Assembly: GCA_029934815.1 (NCBI GenBank)
Contig: JAOZLM010000056.1
Span: 1-10,551, forward strand
DNA: 10,551 nt
DNA from: Desulfocapsa sp.
Lineage (GTDB): Bacteria; Desulfobacterota; Desulfobulbia; Desulfobulbales; Desulfocapsaceae
Direction: 5' to 3'
How positions within the stretch are numbered: position 1 is the first letter of the stretch; each line of letters starts with the position of its first letter. A program made the translations under genes and the position numbers. The notes below the pieces were generated by a model. It made no database searches. It was not told where the DNA came from and saw nothing but the letters and a program-made list of their open reading frames with translations. This document shows positions 1-6,961 of the stretch, one piece after another.

Positions 1-32
1 AAAAGGTACCCGGGAGAATATTTCCTCCCGGG
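1..32 (-). terminator. Rho-independent-like terminator after the DUF1566 gene
   Basis: An 8-bp perfect GC-rich stem (cccgggag at 9-16 with ctcccggg at 25-32) encloses an 8-nt AT-rich loop. Read on the minus strand the stem is followed by TACCTTTT at the window edge, so a U-run begins but is cut off. It lies about 25 nt beyond the stop codon of the minus-strand gene at 58-1005. A competing 5-bp hairpin (24-28 with 38-42) shares bases with its 5' arm on the minus strand, so attenuation of an unseen downstream gene is also possible. Confidence 0.65.
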
Positions 33-57
33 CATCAGGAGGGAAAAGCAAAAACAA

Positions 58-1005
58 CTACATACTACGGCAAAGTCTGGCAAAGCCACCGGGAATGGTA
101 CCCGAAGACCAGAATGCCCGACCCTGTTTGTAATCTACAAACCAGTAACCACCAGGCTTGCGTTTGGCTGCTACAAAGATAAAGGGCTGTTCTTTTGAGA
201 AACAGGGTTTCAGGTATATTCCTTTTTCATTCTGCACCGGATCCATAATAGACATGGCTTCCTCCATGGTTGGCATTCGCCAGTCATGATGTCCCGCAAA
301 ACCGTCCTTATTCAGTTTTTCAATATTTCGAACCATGGTACGAACAGAGGTGATATCAAGACCTCCCCGCTGCCACATAAGATTCGTTTTTTGATCGACA
401 ACTGTCAGTCCATCTCCGGTATCGGCAAAATGGTTTCCGTAGCCGCCATCCGGATTATGCTCTGCTTCAAAGAAATTCCATTTCTTCATATATTCAGGAG
501 ATTCACTGTTCTGCAGAAAGGATTCTTCAACCGGTAAGGTTACTACTTCGCCGGTATAGTCTGAATCTGCCAGCAGGGGTAGGTTTTCACCCATATCTTC
601 AACGATAATTTCTTTAGTGATCGGGATAACTTTTGAAGAATCGTCCGAATTTAAAATATTTGCCATGAGCCATTCTTTAATGGCAGCATCAATGGCATAG
701 CTTTTTTCAAAGAGCGATGACGTACCCTGCTTATCGACACAGGTACGAATCATTTCGGGAGGAGCCTTTATTTCAGCAACAACTTCGGCATGTTTTACCC
801 CGCGTTCCATAAGACAGAGTTTTGCTTCCTCTTCCCAGTTATCGACGAAAAAGTAATATACACGGTCGGTCCTGCTAACATTACTTCGGACATGCTCACG
901 TCCGCCCCAGGACTCAAAAGTACCAAAGCTAAGATCCGGTGTCATTTCCCAGTCAATTTCAGGAGTTACCTGATCACCGATATTCAATTTCTGAAACAAT
1001 CCCAT
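58..1005 (-). CDS. DUF1566 (Lcl C-terminal domain) protein with uncharacterised N-terminal region
   Basis: The product is about 315 aa. The C-terminal 120 residues (about 196-314) carry the DUF1566 pattern: DTGDGLTVVDQKTNLMWQ, then HHDWRMPTMEEAMSI, GGYWFVDYKQGRAFW and a final ARLCRSM. This domain is common in proteins of Proteobacteria and Desulfobacterota and is usually exported or surface-linked, with no enzymatic activity known to me. The first roughly 190 residues match no family I recognise. They are acidic and mixed alpha/beta in look, with no signal peptide or membrane helix, so a cytoplasmic location is suggested. The ATG at 1005 is chosen because AAGGAG lies 6 nt before it. A TTG 33 nt upstream extends the frame but has no comparable ribosome binding site. 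The gene is divergent from glgX. Domain assignment is firm; function is unknown. Confidence 0.85.
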   Translation of the reverse strand: MGLFQKLNIGDQVTPEIDWEMTPDLSFGTFESWGGREHVRSNVSRTDRVYYFFVDNWEEEAKLCLMERGVKHAEVVAEIKAPPEMIRTCVDKQGTSSLFEKSYAIDAAIKEWLMANILNSDDSSKVIPITKEIIVEDMGENLPLLADSDYTGEVVTLPVEESFLQNSESPEYMKKWNFFEAEHNPDGGYGNHFADTGDGLTVVDQKTNLMWQRGGLDITSVRTMVRNIEKLNKDGFAGHHDWRMPTMEEAMSIMDPVQNEKGIYLKPCFSKEQPFIFVAAKRKPGGYWFVDYKQGRAFWSSGTIPGGFARLCRSM

Positions 1006-1121
1006 ATACGACTCCTTTAATTTACGCTTACGATCCAATATGTAATTGAACCCTTCACCTTTTTCTGCTGCTGGTGTATTCTTTTCCTGAAGCAGAACCC
1101 TAACGTACCACTTTGTGTAAC

Positions 1122-1157
1122 GATTTTAATTATAATTATCATTCGCTATATGGGCAA
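1122..1157 (-). promoter_or_regulatory. Predicted sigma70-type promoter for the DUF1566 gene
   Basis: On the minus strand TTGCCC (1157-1152) is followed after 17 nt by a perfect TATAAT (1134-1129), predicting a start near 1122 and a leader of about 115 nt before the ATG at 1005. The -35 box overlaps the glgX start codon. This is consensus matching only. Confidence 0.45.
1131..1136 (+). promoter_or_regulatory. Candidate -10 element for glgX
   Basis: A perfect TATAAT lies 14 nt before the glgX ATG, within the self-complementary AATTATAATT, so it mirrors the minus-strand -10 box. No convincing -35 hexamer lies 16-18 nt upstream. If it is used, transcription would start only about 6-8 nt before the ATG. 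Confidence 0.3.
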
Positions 1158-3225
1158 GCAAAAAAAAATATTTTCTTCTGAAAGAGGTTTCCCCCTTCCC
1201 GGTGGGGCTGTGGTGCTGGAAAATGGGATTAATTTCACTATTTTCTCAAGGCATGCTACGGCTGTCATTCTTGTACTCCAACTTTCAGGCGAGAGTGATC
1301 CAACTGATTTTGTAGAAATAATCCTTGATCCTGCCATCAATCGTACCGGGGATATCTGGCATATTTTACTCACCACAAAAGAACGGGATTTTTGTTACGG
1401 ATACCGGATGGATGGGGAAAGAGATATTGAAGAGAAAGGATTGATCTACGATACAAAACAGATTCTGCTCGATCCTTTCTGCCAGAACATTAAAGGGAGA
1501 AAATGGGGAGCGCCATCTCCTCAAACAGATGTCCCTCTTTGCAGGCTAAGTGACCACAATTTCGACTGGCAAAATGATCGTCCTCTAAAAATCCCCATGG
1601 TGGATTCTGTTATTTACGAACTCCACGTACGAGGGTTCACAAAAGACAGCAGCTCGCAGGTGCAGAACCCCGGAACCTACCTTGGCATCATCGAAAAGAT
1701 CCCCTACCTGAAGGAATTAGGTGTCACCGCTGTGGAACTTATGCCGGTGACAGAATGGGATGAAAACGATAATTTATTTTTTGATCCCAAAAGCGGAGAA
1801 CTCCTGAAAAATTACTGGGGCTATAATCCCATCTCTTTTTGTGCGTTAAAATCCGGTTTTGCAGCAAACCCCGAGCAGCATATAAATGAATTCAAAACCA
1901 TGGTTCGCAGTCTCCATCAAGCCGGAATCGAAGTTATCCTCGATATGGTTTATAACCACACCGGCGAAGGAGGATACGACGGAAGCACCACAAGTTTCCG
2001 GGGGATTGACAATTCCATTTATTATTTACTGGCTCGGGAGCACGAATATCAGTATTTAAACTATTCCGGGTGTGGCAATACCTTCAACTGCAATCATCCT
2101 GTTGTTCGTGAATTTATTCGTGAATCCCTACGCTACTGGGTCATGGAAATGCATGTGGATGGTTTTCGTTTTGATCTTGCTTCCATCCTCGGACGAGACA
2201 GCAATGGTGAGGTATTATCCAACCCGCCAATGATTGAAATGATTGCTCAGGATCCCATACTTCGAGATACAAAAATCATTGCAGAAGCCTGGGATGCAGC
2301 AGGGCTCTATCAGGTAGGTAGTTTTTCAAGGGACAGCCGCTGGGCTGAGTGGAATGGAAAATTCAGAGATAATATCCGCTCTTTTATGGCAGGACACAGT
2401 GATAGCATAGCCAATCTTGCCACCCGTATTGCTGGAAGCTCCGATCTGTATCAGAGCAGTGATCGCACCCCATGCAATTCTGTAAATTTTATCACCAGCC
2501 ATGACGGTTTCACTCTCCACGATCTTGTCAGTTATGAAATGAAACAAAATCTGGCTAACGGAGAGGAGAATCGCGACGGTGATAATCATAATATCAGCTG
2601 GAACAGTGGTGCAGAGGGGAAAAGCGAAGATCCACTTATAACAACCATGCGCCACCGACGTATTCGAACCTTTTCTTTACTCCTTATTCTTTCACAGGGA
2701 GTGCCAATGATCACCGCCGGGGATGAATTTGGCCGCACCCAGTCAGGAAATAATAACAGTTGGTGTCAGGATAATGCTGACAACTGGATAGATTGGGATC
2801 TTGCTAAAACAAATAACGGCTTATTGCGATTTTTTCGTAAATGCATTGCCCTTCGAAAAAAACACCCCATTTTTAGAAAACGTAACTTTTTTAACCAGCG
2901 GATTGATTCTGAAATAAGCTGGCAATCCCTGACACCCAAAGTTGAAGACTGGTCCGCCAACTGTCATACCCTTGCCTTTATGCTCAAAGGAAATGTACAG
3001 GAGCCTGACTTTTTAATTATGCTCAATGGCCAACGCACCGGAACGGTTGAATTCACCATCCCCCAAGCCCCAGTGATAAGTAGTACATGGCACCAAATTA
3101 TTGATACCGCCCGCGACACACCAAATGATTTTACAGATACAAAATTACCGGGAAAACAGCAAAAACATAACACTGTACAGGTGGAATCCATGGCCGCAGT
3201 TGTCCTGCAATCAAAAAAAGGCTAA
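1150..3225 (+). CDS. glgX: Glycogen debranching enzyme, isoamylase type (GlgX/TreX, GH13)
   Basis: This 691-aa enzyme should hydrolyse alpha-1,6 branch points of glycogen or limit dextrins in the cytoplasm. The N-terminal region (about 10-130) fits a CBM48/isoamylase N-domain, with GFPLPGGAV and GINFTIFSRHATAVILVL. The GH13 barrel follows with all four conserved regions: DMVYNH (265-270), GFRFD with nucleophile D342, AEAWD with acid/base E379, and SHDG with transition-state stabiliser D452. All catalytic residues are present and the length is normal for the family. No Shine-Dalgarno precedes the ATG, and upstream in-frame codons offer no ATG, GTG or TTG nearby, so the start is accepted on homology of the N-terminus. 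No other glycogen gene is in the window. A plain isoamylase is the only serious alternative name. Confidence 0.95.
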   Translation: MGKQKKIFSSERGFPLPGGAVVLENGINFTIFSRHATAVILVLQLSGESDPTDFVEIILDPAINRTGDIWHILLTTKERDFCYGYRMDGERDIEEKGLIYDTKQILLDPFCQNIKGRKWGAPSPQTDVPLCRLSDHNFDWQNDRPLKIPMVDSVIYELHVRGFTKDSSSQVQNPGTYLGIIEKIPYLKELGVTAVELMPVTEWDENDNLFFDPKSGELLKNYWGYNPISFCALKSGFAANPEQHINEFKTMVRSLHQAGIEVILDMVYNHTGEGGYDGSTTSFRGIDNSIYYLLAREHEYQYLNYSGCGNTFNCNHPVVREFIRESLRYWVMEMHVDGFRFDLASILGRDSNGEVLSNPPMIEMIAQDPILRDTKIIAEAWDAAGLYQVGSFSRDSRWAEWNGKFRDNIRSFMAGHSDSIANLATRIAGSSDLYQSSDRTPCNSVNFITSHDGFTLHDLVSYEMKQNLANGEENRDGDNHNISWNSGAEGKSEDPLITTMRHRRIRTFSLLLILSQGVPMITAGDEFGRTQSGNNNSWCQDNADNWIDWDLAKTNNGLLRFFRKCIALRKKHPIFRKRNFFNQRIDSEISWQSLTPKVEDWSANCHTLAFMLKGNVQEPDFLIMLNGQRTGTVEFTIPQAPVISSTWHQIIDTARDTPNDFTDTKLPGKQQKHNTVQVESMAAVVLQSKKG

Positions 3226-3262
3226 AAACATCCATCCACAGCCATTTTTCCATGGGATACAC

Positions 3263-3291
3263 TTGCCATTTAGCAAAAGAAGATTTACTCT
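3263..3291 (+). promoter_or_regulatory. Weak candidate promoter for the SGNH hydrolase gene
   Basis: TTGCCA (3263-3268) and TACTCT (3286-3291) are separated by 17 nt in the 110-nt gap after glgX. The -35 is a 5/6 match and the -10 only 3/6. No terminator is visible between glgX and this gene, so read-through from glgX is equally possible. Confidence 0.25.
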
Positions 3292-3335
3292 CTCATCCAG
3301 TATTCGCTTGAACAGAATAATTGAAAAGAAGTGAT

Positions 3336-3860
3336 ATGACACAAGGTACCTTTTTATTTCTGGGTGATTCTCTTATTGCCGATTACAACTGGCAGGAACG
3401 AATGCCCCATTTCAAAATCATTAACCAGGGTGTTCCGGGTGAAACCGCCCAGGGCTTACTGAATCGGATCCCATCCATTACGGAATCAGTGGAAAATCCT
3501 GAAATGATTCTGCTGATGATTGGTACCAACAATCTTATTATTGAAGATTACAGTTTTCTTGACTCGCTCCGACAAATCATTGTTGCGCTTACAACCAAAT
3601 ATCCAGCTACAGAGGTGATTACTAACAGTCTTCTCCCCATCCAGTTGCCCTGGGTAGACATGGATATGCTAAAGCGCTTAAATGATATGATTGAACCTAT
3701 GACTCAACAAACCGGATCCTGTTATCTTAATATGTTCAATAAGTTCAAGCCCACCCCTGAGTTCTTCCAGAGTGATGGTGTCCATTTACAAGCCAAAGCG
3801 TATGAACTCTGGTCCAAAAATATTCTTGAATTTGTCTCTTTTTTAATCGAAGATGACTGA
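3336..3860 (+). CDS. Small SGNH/GDSL-family esterase or lipase
   Basis: The 174-aa product has the four SGNH blocks. Block I is FLGDSL with nucleophile S12, block II is NQGVPGET with oxyanion G32, block III is GTNN with G63 and N65, and block V is DGVHL with D147 and H150. These predict a serine hydrolase acting on acyl or acetyl esters, of the lysophospholipase-L1/TesA-like type. The substrate cannot be told from sequence. There is no signal peptide, so unlike TesA it should be cytoplasmic. The ATG at 3336 is preferred over an upstream TTG at 3321 because it begins right at the first beta strand and has AAGAAG just before it, though the spacing is short (about 4 nt). It lies between glgX and an exported protein with no clear functional link. 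Confidence 0.85.
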   Translation: MTQGTFLFLGDSLIADYNWQERMPHFKIINQGVPGETAQGLLNRIPSITESVENPEMILLMIGTNNLIIEDYSFLDSLRQIIVALTTKYPATEVITNSLLPIQLPWVDMDMLKRLNDMIEPMTQQTGSCYLNMFNKFKPTPEFFQSDGVHLQAKAYELWSKNILEFVSFLIEDD

Positions 3861-3922
3861 TCTCAATTAAATTAACTATTTCCCTGACGGGAATTAACCA
3901 CTATTTACCAAAGGAAAAACAG

Positions 3923-4774
3923 ATGAAAAAAACATTTTACCGCGGATTAGCAATATGTCTCTTTATCGGACTCACGACCCAAACCGGTATTGCCAATGCA
4001 AGTGGCGACACAAAAGAAGCTAAAACTTCAGCTCCGGCAGCGGCACAAGCTCCAGGCACTCTCACTGGAACAGTTCTTGAAACAATGGATAGCGGCGGAT
4101 ACACCTATTTGCAACTTGATACAGGTGCAGACAAGCCATGGATTGCAATTCCACAGGCAAAAGTTGCTGTTGGCAGTAAGATCAGCTGTCAGCCCGGAAT
4201 GGTTATGAAAAACTTCTCCAGCAAAACTCTGAACCGTACTTTTGATTCCATCGTCTTCTCTTCCGGCCTTGCCGGCGCCTCAAAATCGCCACATGCAGGA
4301 ATGGGTGCGGCAATGGGTGGCGGTGCAATGGGTGGCGGCGACTCTTTTGCAAGCGCAGTTGCAAAAGAAGGCGGAGCAGCCCCATCGCAACAACAGGTTC
4401 AGGCAGCGGGATCCGGTGGAAGCTTAGGCGCTATGGCTCCTTTTACTGAAATCGAAGTTAAGAAAGCCAGCGGAGAAAATGCTTATAATGTGGAAGAACT
4501 CTTTGCCAAAAAGGAAGATCTCACCGGCAAGACTGTTCGTATCAAGGGTAAAGTTGTGAAATTCAGCCCCATGATTATGGGACGTAACTGGATTCATCTT
4601 CAGGATGGAACCGGAGATCCCATGAGCAATACCCACGATCTTGTAGTAACAACAGATGCCACCGTAAAAGATGGTGATGTTATCACCATGGAAGGTGTAC
4701 TTACAGCGTTCAAAGATTTTGGCGCAGGATACAAGTACGAAGCCATTGTTGAAAAGGCTAAGATTGTAGAATAA
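3923..4774 (+). CDS. Exported protein with two OB-fold-like domains, NrfJ-like N-domain
   Basis: The 283-aa product starts with a signal peptide (MKK, hydrophobic core 8-18, probable signal peptidase I site ANA|S at 24-27), so it is likely periplasmic. Residues about 45-115 contain GTVLETMDSGGYTYLQLDTG, W73 and PGMVMKNFSSKTLNRTFDSI. I associate that pattern with small secreted OB-fold proteins sometimes annotated NrfJ or 'DNA-binding protein'. Residues 116-172 form a low-complexity Gly/Ala/Met linker. Residues about 175-283 form a second OB-like unit (VRIKGKVVKFSP, WIHLQDGTG, GDVITMEGVL). AAGGA 7 nt before the ATG supports the start. The N-terminal family is linked to nitrite or other respiratory loci in some genomes, but no such genes lie here, so a specific role is not claimed. 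A terminator follows directly. Confidence 0.75.
   Translation: MKKTFYRGLAICLFIGLTTQTGIANASGDTKEAKTSAPAAAQAPGTLTGTVLETMDSGGYTYLQLDTGADKPWIAIPQAKVAVGSKISCQPGMVMKNFSSKTLNRTFDSIVFSSGLAGASKSPHAGMGAAMGGGAMGGGDSFASAVAKEGGAAPSQQQVQAAGSGGSLGAMAPFTEIEVKKASGENAYNVEELFAKKEDLTGKTVRIKGKVVKFSPMIMGRNWIHLQDGTGDPMSNTHDLVVTTDATVKDGDVITMEGVLTAFKDFGAGYKYEAIVEKAKIVE
4310..4339 (+). repeat. Two tandem 15-bp repeats in a linker coding region
   Basis: Units gcaatgggtggcggt (4310-4324) and gcaatgggtggcggc (4325-4339) are tandem and in frame, encoding AMGGG twice. They form part of the Gly/Met-rich linker of the exported OB-fold protein and could vary in number by slippage without breaking the frame. Confidence 0.8.
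4343..4368. other. Perfect 10-bp inverted repeat inside a coding region
   Basis: TCTTTTGCAA (4343-4352) and TTGCAAAAGA (4359-4368) are exact reverse complements around a 6-nt loop, gcgcag. The hairpin lies in the linker between the two OB domains, just after the tandem repeat. It has no terminator U-run. Its role, if any, is unknown. Confidence 0.7.
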
Positions 4775-4784
4775 GACAGTTCAG

Positions 4785-4822
4785 GGCTTGTCCGGGATAT
4801 TAGATCCGGACAAGCCTTTGTT
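4785..4822 (+). terminator. Rho-independent terminator between the OB-fold gene and panE
   Basis: An 11-bp perfect stem (ggcttgtccgg at 4785-4795 with ccggacaagcc at 4806-4816), extendable by a wobble and an A-U pair, encloses a 10-nt loop and is followed by TTTGTT. It begins 10 nt after the OB-fold gene stop. Only 28 nt remain before the panE ATG. Confidence 0.8.
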
Positions 4823-4844
4823 AGGAGTGAGGAGGGTCAGTCAA

Positions 4845-5780
4845 ATGCGTATTGCTATTGTTGGTCCCGGAGCATTAGGTTGTCTCTTTGCAACAAAACT
4901 CTTTTCCGCTGCTGAGCATGATTCCATCGTGCTTATTGATCACCGCCCTGATCGGGCTGAATCATTGAATCAACAAGGGATTATTTGCCAATCAGAAAGT
5001 GGAAGTGAAACTTTTTCAGTACCTGTCTTCCATGATCTGGCCACACTCCCTGCTGTTGACATCCTCTTTTCCTGCGTTAAATCTTATGATTTACAACAGA
5101 GTATTTCGTTTGTAAAACCTCTGCTACGCCCTGAAACACTCTTCATCTTTCTGCAAAACGGAATAAGCCACCTGCAATACAATGATGTGGAAAAGCTTGG
5201 CGCAATACCTGTTTTTGGTACCAGCTCAGAAGGTGCCACACGTCTTGGGGCTGGTCATATTCGACACGCAGGATCAGGTCATACCACCCTTGGCTTCCCA
5301 AAAGAGCAAAGTAAACAAACAACAGACCAGCTTCAACGCCTCCTTCCTCTTTTACAAAGAAGTGGCTTTGCAAGTTCAATCAGTAAAGATATCCGCGCCA
5401 GACTGTGGGCAAAACTATTTATAAATGTGGGAATCAACGGACTGACCGCCATAGAGAATTGTAGCAACGGACAACTTCTGAAATCAGACGAAACACGAAA
5501 CAAACTGACACGTCTGGTGAGAGAAGCTGAGGCCGTAGCCATTGCCCAGGGGATCACTATTTTGGAAGATCCGGTAGCAGCAACCCTTGCTGTCTGTAAA
5601 AGTACAGCAAAGAACATTTCGTCCATGCTTCAGGATGTTCGTAGCCATCGACCCACTGAAATTGAATCTATAAATGGTGCTGTGAGCCATATTGGAAAAA
5701 GACTGAACATTCCGACCCCTGAAAATGATGCACTGATTGCAAAAATCAGAGAAATCTCCCTTTATACAAAGAGCAGATAA
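4845..5780 (+). CDS. panE: 2-dehydropantoate 2-reductase (ketopantoate reductase)
   Basis: The 311-aa enzyme is predicted to reduce ketopantoate to pantoate with NADPH, a step of pantothenate and coenzyme A synthesis in the cytoplasm. The N-terminal Rossmann domain opens with MRIAIVGPGALG, the dinucleotide-binding glycine motif, and the domain contains SCVKSYD and LQNG with N105. The C-terminal helical domain has RLWAKLFINVGINGLTAI, whose K190 aligns with E. coli catalytic K176. It also has SSMLQDVRSHRPTEIESING, whose E272 aligns with E256. The frame is open from 4788, but the true start is the ATG at 4845: GAGGAGGG lies 8 nt before it, and the Rossmann strand starts at residue 2. The upstream extension would be translated from the terminator hairpin. 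No other pan genes are nearby. Other PanE/ApbA-family reductases with different substrates cannot be wholly excluded. Confidence 0.92.
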   Translation: MRIAIVGPGALGCLFATKLFSAAEHDSIVLIDHRPDRAESLNQQGIICQSESGSETFSVPVFHDLATLPAVDILFSCVKSYDLQQSISFVKPLLRPETLFIFLQNGISHLQYNDVEKLGAIPVFGTSSEGATRLGAGHIRHAGSGHTTLGFPKEQSKQTTDQLQRLLPLLQRSGFASSISKDIRARLWAKLFINVGINGLTAIENCSNGQLLKSDETRNKLTRLVREAEAVAIAQGITILEDPVAATLAVCKSTAKNISSMLQDVRSHRPTEIESINGAVSHIGKRLNIPTPENDALIAKIREISLYTKSR

Positions 5781-5817
5781 CTATCTGATTTATACTAAAA
5801 TCGTGCACAGCTTCAGC

Positions 5818-5892
5818 CATTCCAGACCTGATGATCCGGAATATTTACACACGAGCTAATTTTACAAGATTCCGGATCAGGTCCGGACGACA
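5818..5892. repeat. Palindromic dispersed repeat, copy 1
   Basis: The left arm (5818-5842) and right arm (5869-5892) are inverted versions of the motif attccggatcaggtccgga, with a 3-nt insertion and a few mismatches in the left arm. The right arm is nearly identical to that of copy 2 at 7031-7057. The element fills the gap between panE and the HAD gene and ends 1 nt before the chosen start codon. It resembles REP-type hairpin repeats of intergenic DNA; no transposase is associated. Confidence 0.75.
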
Positions 5893-5893
5893 C

Positions 5894-6484
5894 ATGGTAA
5901 TGAACAGAATGAATATTAAAAGCCACGAAATTGGATTTGACTTCGACGGTGTAATTGCCGCCACCGGTGAAACATTCCTCCGGCTGGCATGCGAAGAATT
6001 TGGCCACTGCTCCTTTAGTCTTGAAGACATCAAAGATTTTGAAGTAGAAGATTGTCTTGGGATTCCCAAAGAGCATGTGGAACAGCTCTTCTACACTATT
6101 ATGATCGATTCACTCAAAACCCAGCTACAACCGATGCCTGGGGCGGTGGATGTTATCTCAACCCTGGCCAACAGATCTCCTGTCACCATCATCACGGCAA
6201 GACCTCTCACAAATCCTGTTGCCGACTGGCTTGATCACTTTTTTCCGGATGAGGCATGTAAGAATATAAAACTAGTTGCCACCGGTGATCATAACGATAA
6301 AACCCGCTACATTAACGAGCACAATTTACAATTTTTTGTTGATGATCGGGTGGAGACTTGCCTGCAACTGGCCGAAACTGATATTACTCCCATTGTTTAC
6401 AATCAACCCTGGAATATTGGCAGACATACACTGCAGAAGGTGAGTAACTGGCAGGAAATCAGTAGTTTATTTGATGAGGTATAG
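5894..6484 (+). CDS. HAD-superfamily phosphatase, 5'-nucleotidase (NT5C)-like
   Basis: The product is about 196 aa. Motif I is GFDFDGVI with nucleophile D16 and acid/base D18. Motif II is TIITARP with T101. Motif III has K136 of DKTRYI, and motif IV is FVDDR with D150 and D151. This HAD order without a large cap resembles the bacterial NT5C/deoxyribonucleotidase-type family, so dephosphorylation of a nucleotide or other small phosphate ester is likely; the substrate is not determined. Start choice is uncertain. The frame opens at 5831 inside a palindromic repeat, and ATGs occur at 5894, 5900 and 5909. None has a strong ribosome binding site; 5894 has GGA 6 nt upstream, and 5909 would give a product of 191 aa. 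The Nudix gene follows after only 2 nt, pointing to a shared transcript and a possible joint role in nucleotide housekeeping. Confidence 0.78.
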   Translation: MVMNRMNIKSHEIGFDFDGVIAATGETFLRLACEEFGHCSFSLEDIKDFEVEDCLGIPKEHVEQLFYTIMIDSLKTQLQPMPGAVDVISTLANRSPVTIITARPLTNPVADWLDHFFPDEACKNIKLVATGDHNDKTRYINEHNLQFFVDDRVETCLQLAETDITPIVYNQPWNIGRHTLQKVSNWQEISSLFDEV

Positions 6485-6486
6485 AA

Positions 6487-6909
6487 ATGCGCTGTCCCCA
6501 CTGCCTGAAAGCAATCGAACTATACAAGAACCCGGTTCCAACGGTGGATATTATCATTGAAGTGGGTACAAAAATTGTGCTGATTAAACGGAAAAACCCG
6601 CCGTATGGCTGGGCGCTACCGGGTGGTTTTGTGGATTACGGAGAATCTTATGAGACGGCGGCAGCAAGAGAAGCTGAAGAAGAGACAGGACTTGTGGTTC
6701 AGAATTTAAAACAGTTTCGAACCTATTCAGATCCGGATCGGGATCCTCGCCAGCACACAGCCTCAACTATTTTTATTGCGCAGGCTGATACAGAACCAGT
6801 TGCCGGGGATGATGCAGCAGAAGCAGAACTCTTTACAGAAGGGAATTTACCTGATCTTGCTTTTGATCATGGGAAGATTGTTGCGGATTATTTTGCGGCC
6901 AAACGATAA
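6487..6909 (+). CDS. Nudix hydrolase, ADP-ribose pyrophosphatase-like
   Basis: The 140-aa protein contains a complete Nudix box from G47 to L69, with E53, R61-E62, E65-E66 and G68 all at the GX5EX7REUXEEXGU spacing. The SDPDRDPRQHTAS segment after the box resembles small ADP-ribose pyrophosphatases, so cleavage of ADP-ribose or a related nucleoside diphosphate derivative is the best guess. An 8-oxo-dGTP or generic 'house-cleaning' role is possible. The N-terminus has one CPHC pair (C3, C6), half of a zinc-ribbon-like motif with no partner pair in sight. GAGG at 6476-6479, inside the end of the HAD gene, sits 7 nt before the ATG, implying translational coupling. No strong terminator follows. 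Confidence 0.9.
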   Translation: MRCPHCLKAIELYKNPVPTVDIIIEVGTKIVLIKRKNPPYGWALPGGFVDYGESYETAAAREAEEETGLVVQNLKQFRTYSDPDRDPRQHTASTIFIAQADTEPVAGDDAAEAELFTEGNLPDLAFDHGKIVADYFAAKR

Positions 6910-6927
6910 AAGACGAACATGATTACC

Positions 6928-6950
6928 ATCGAACTTCAGTTTTGTTCGAT
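6928..6950 (+). other. Weak hairpin downstream of the Nudix gene
   Basis: atcgaac (6928-6934) and gttcgat (6944-6950) form a 7-bp perfect stem with a 9-nt loop, 18 nt after the Nudix stop. It is followed by TTCTGCG rather than a real U-run, so it is at best a poor terminator. The larger repeat hairpin that follows may complete the transcript end. Confidence 0.4.
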
Positions 6951-6961
6951 TTCTGCGATCC

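Noticed and set aside
3101..3334. A 77-codon plus-strand frame across the end of glgX
   Set aside because: It overlaps the glgX 3' end in another frame and shows no coding character in the intergenic part.
3880..3893. Hairpin TTCCC-tgac-GGGAA before the OB-fold gene
   Set aside because: Five base pairs with no U-run, too weak to call a terminator.
4788..4844. N-terminal extension of PanE
   Set aside because: It would be translated from the terminator hairpin; the ATG at 4845 has GAGGAGGG at ideal distance and begins the Rossmann fold.
5774..5796. Small palindrome CAGATA-AC-TATCTG followed by TATACT
   Set aside because: It looked like an operator plus -10 box for the HAD gene, but it overlaps the panE stop, the stem is only 6 bp and no -35 hexamer lies at a usable distance.
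6487..6505. CPHC at the Nudix N-terminus as a zinc ribbon
   Set aside because: Only one CxxC pair is present, so a complete zinc site cannot be supported.
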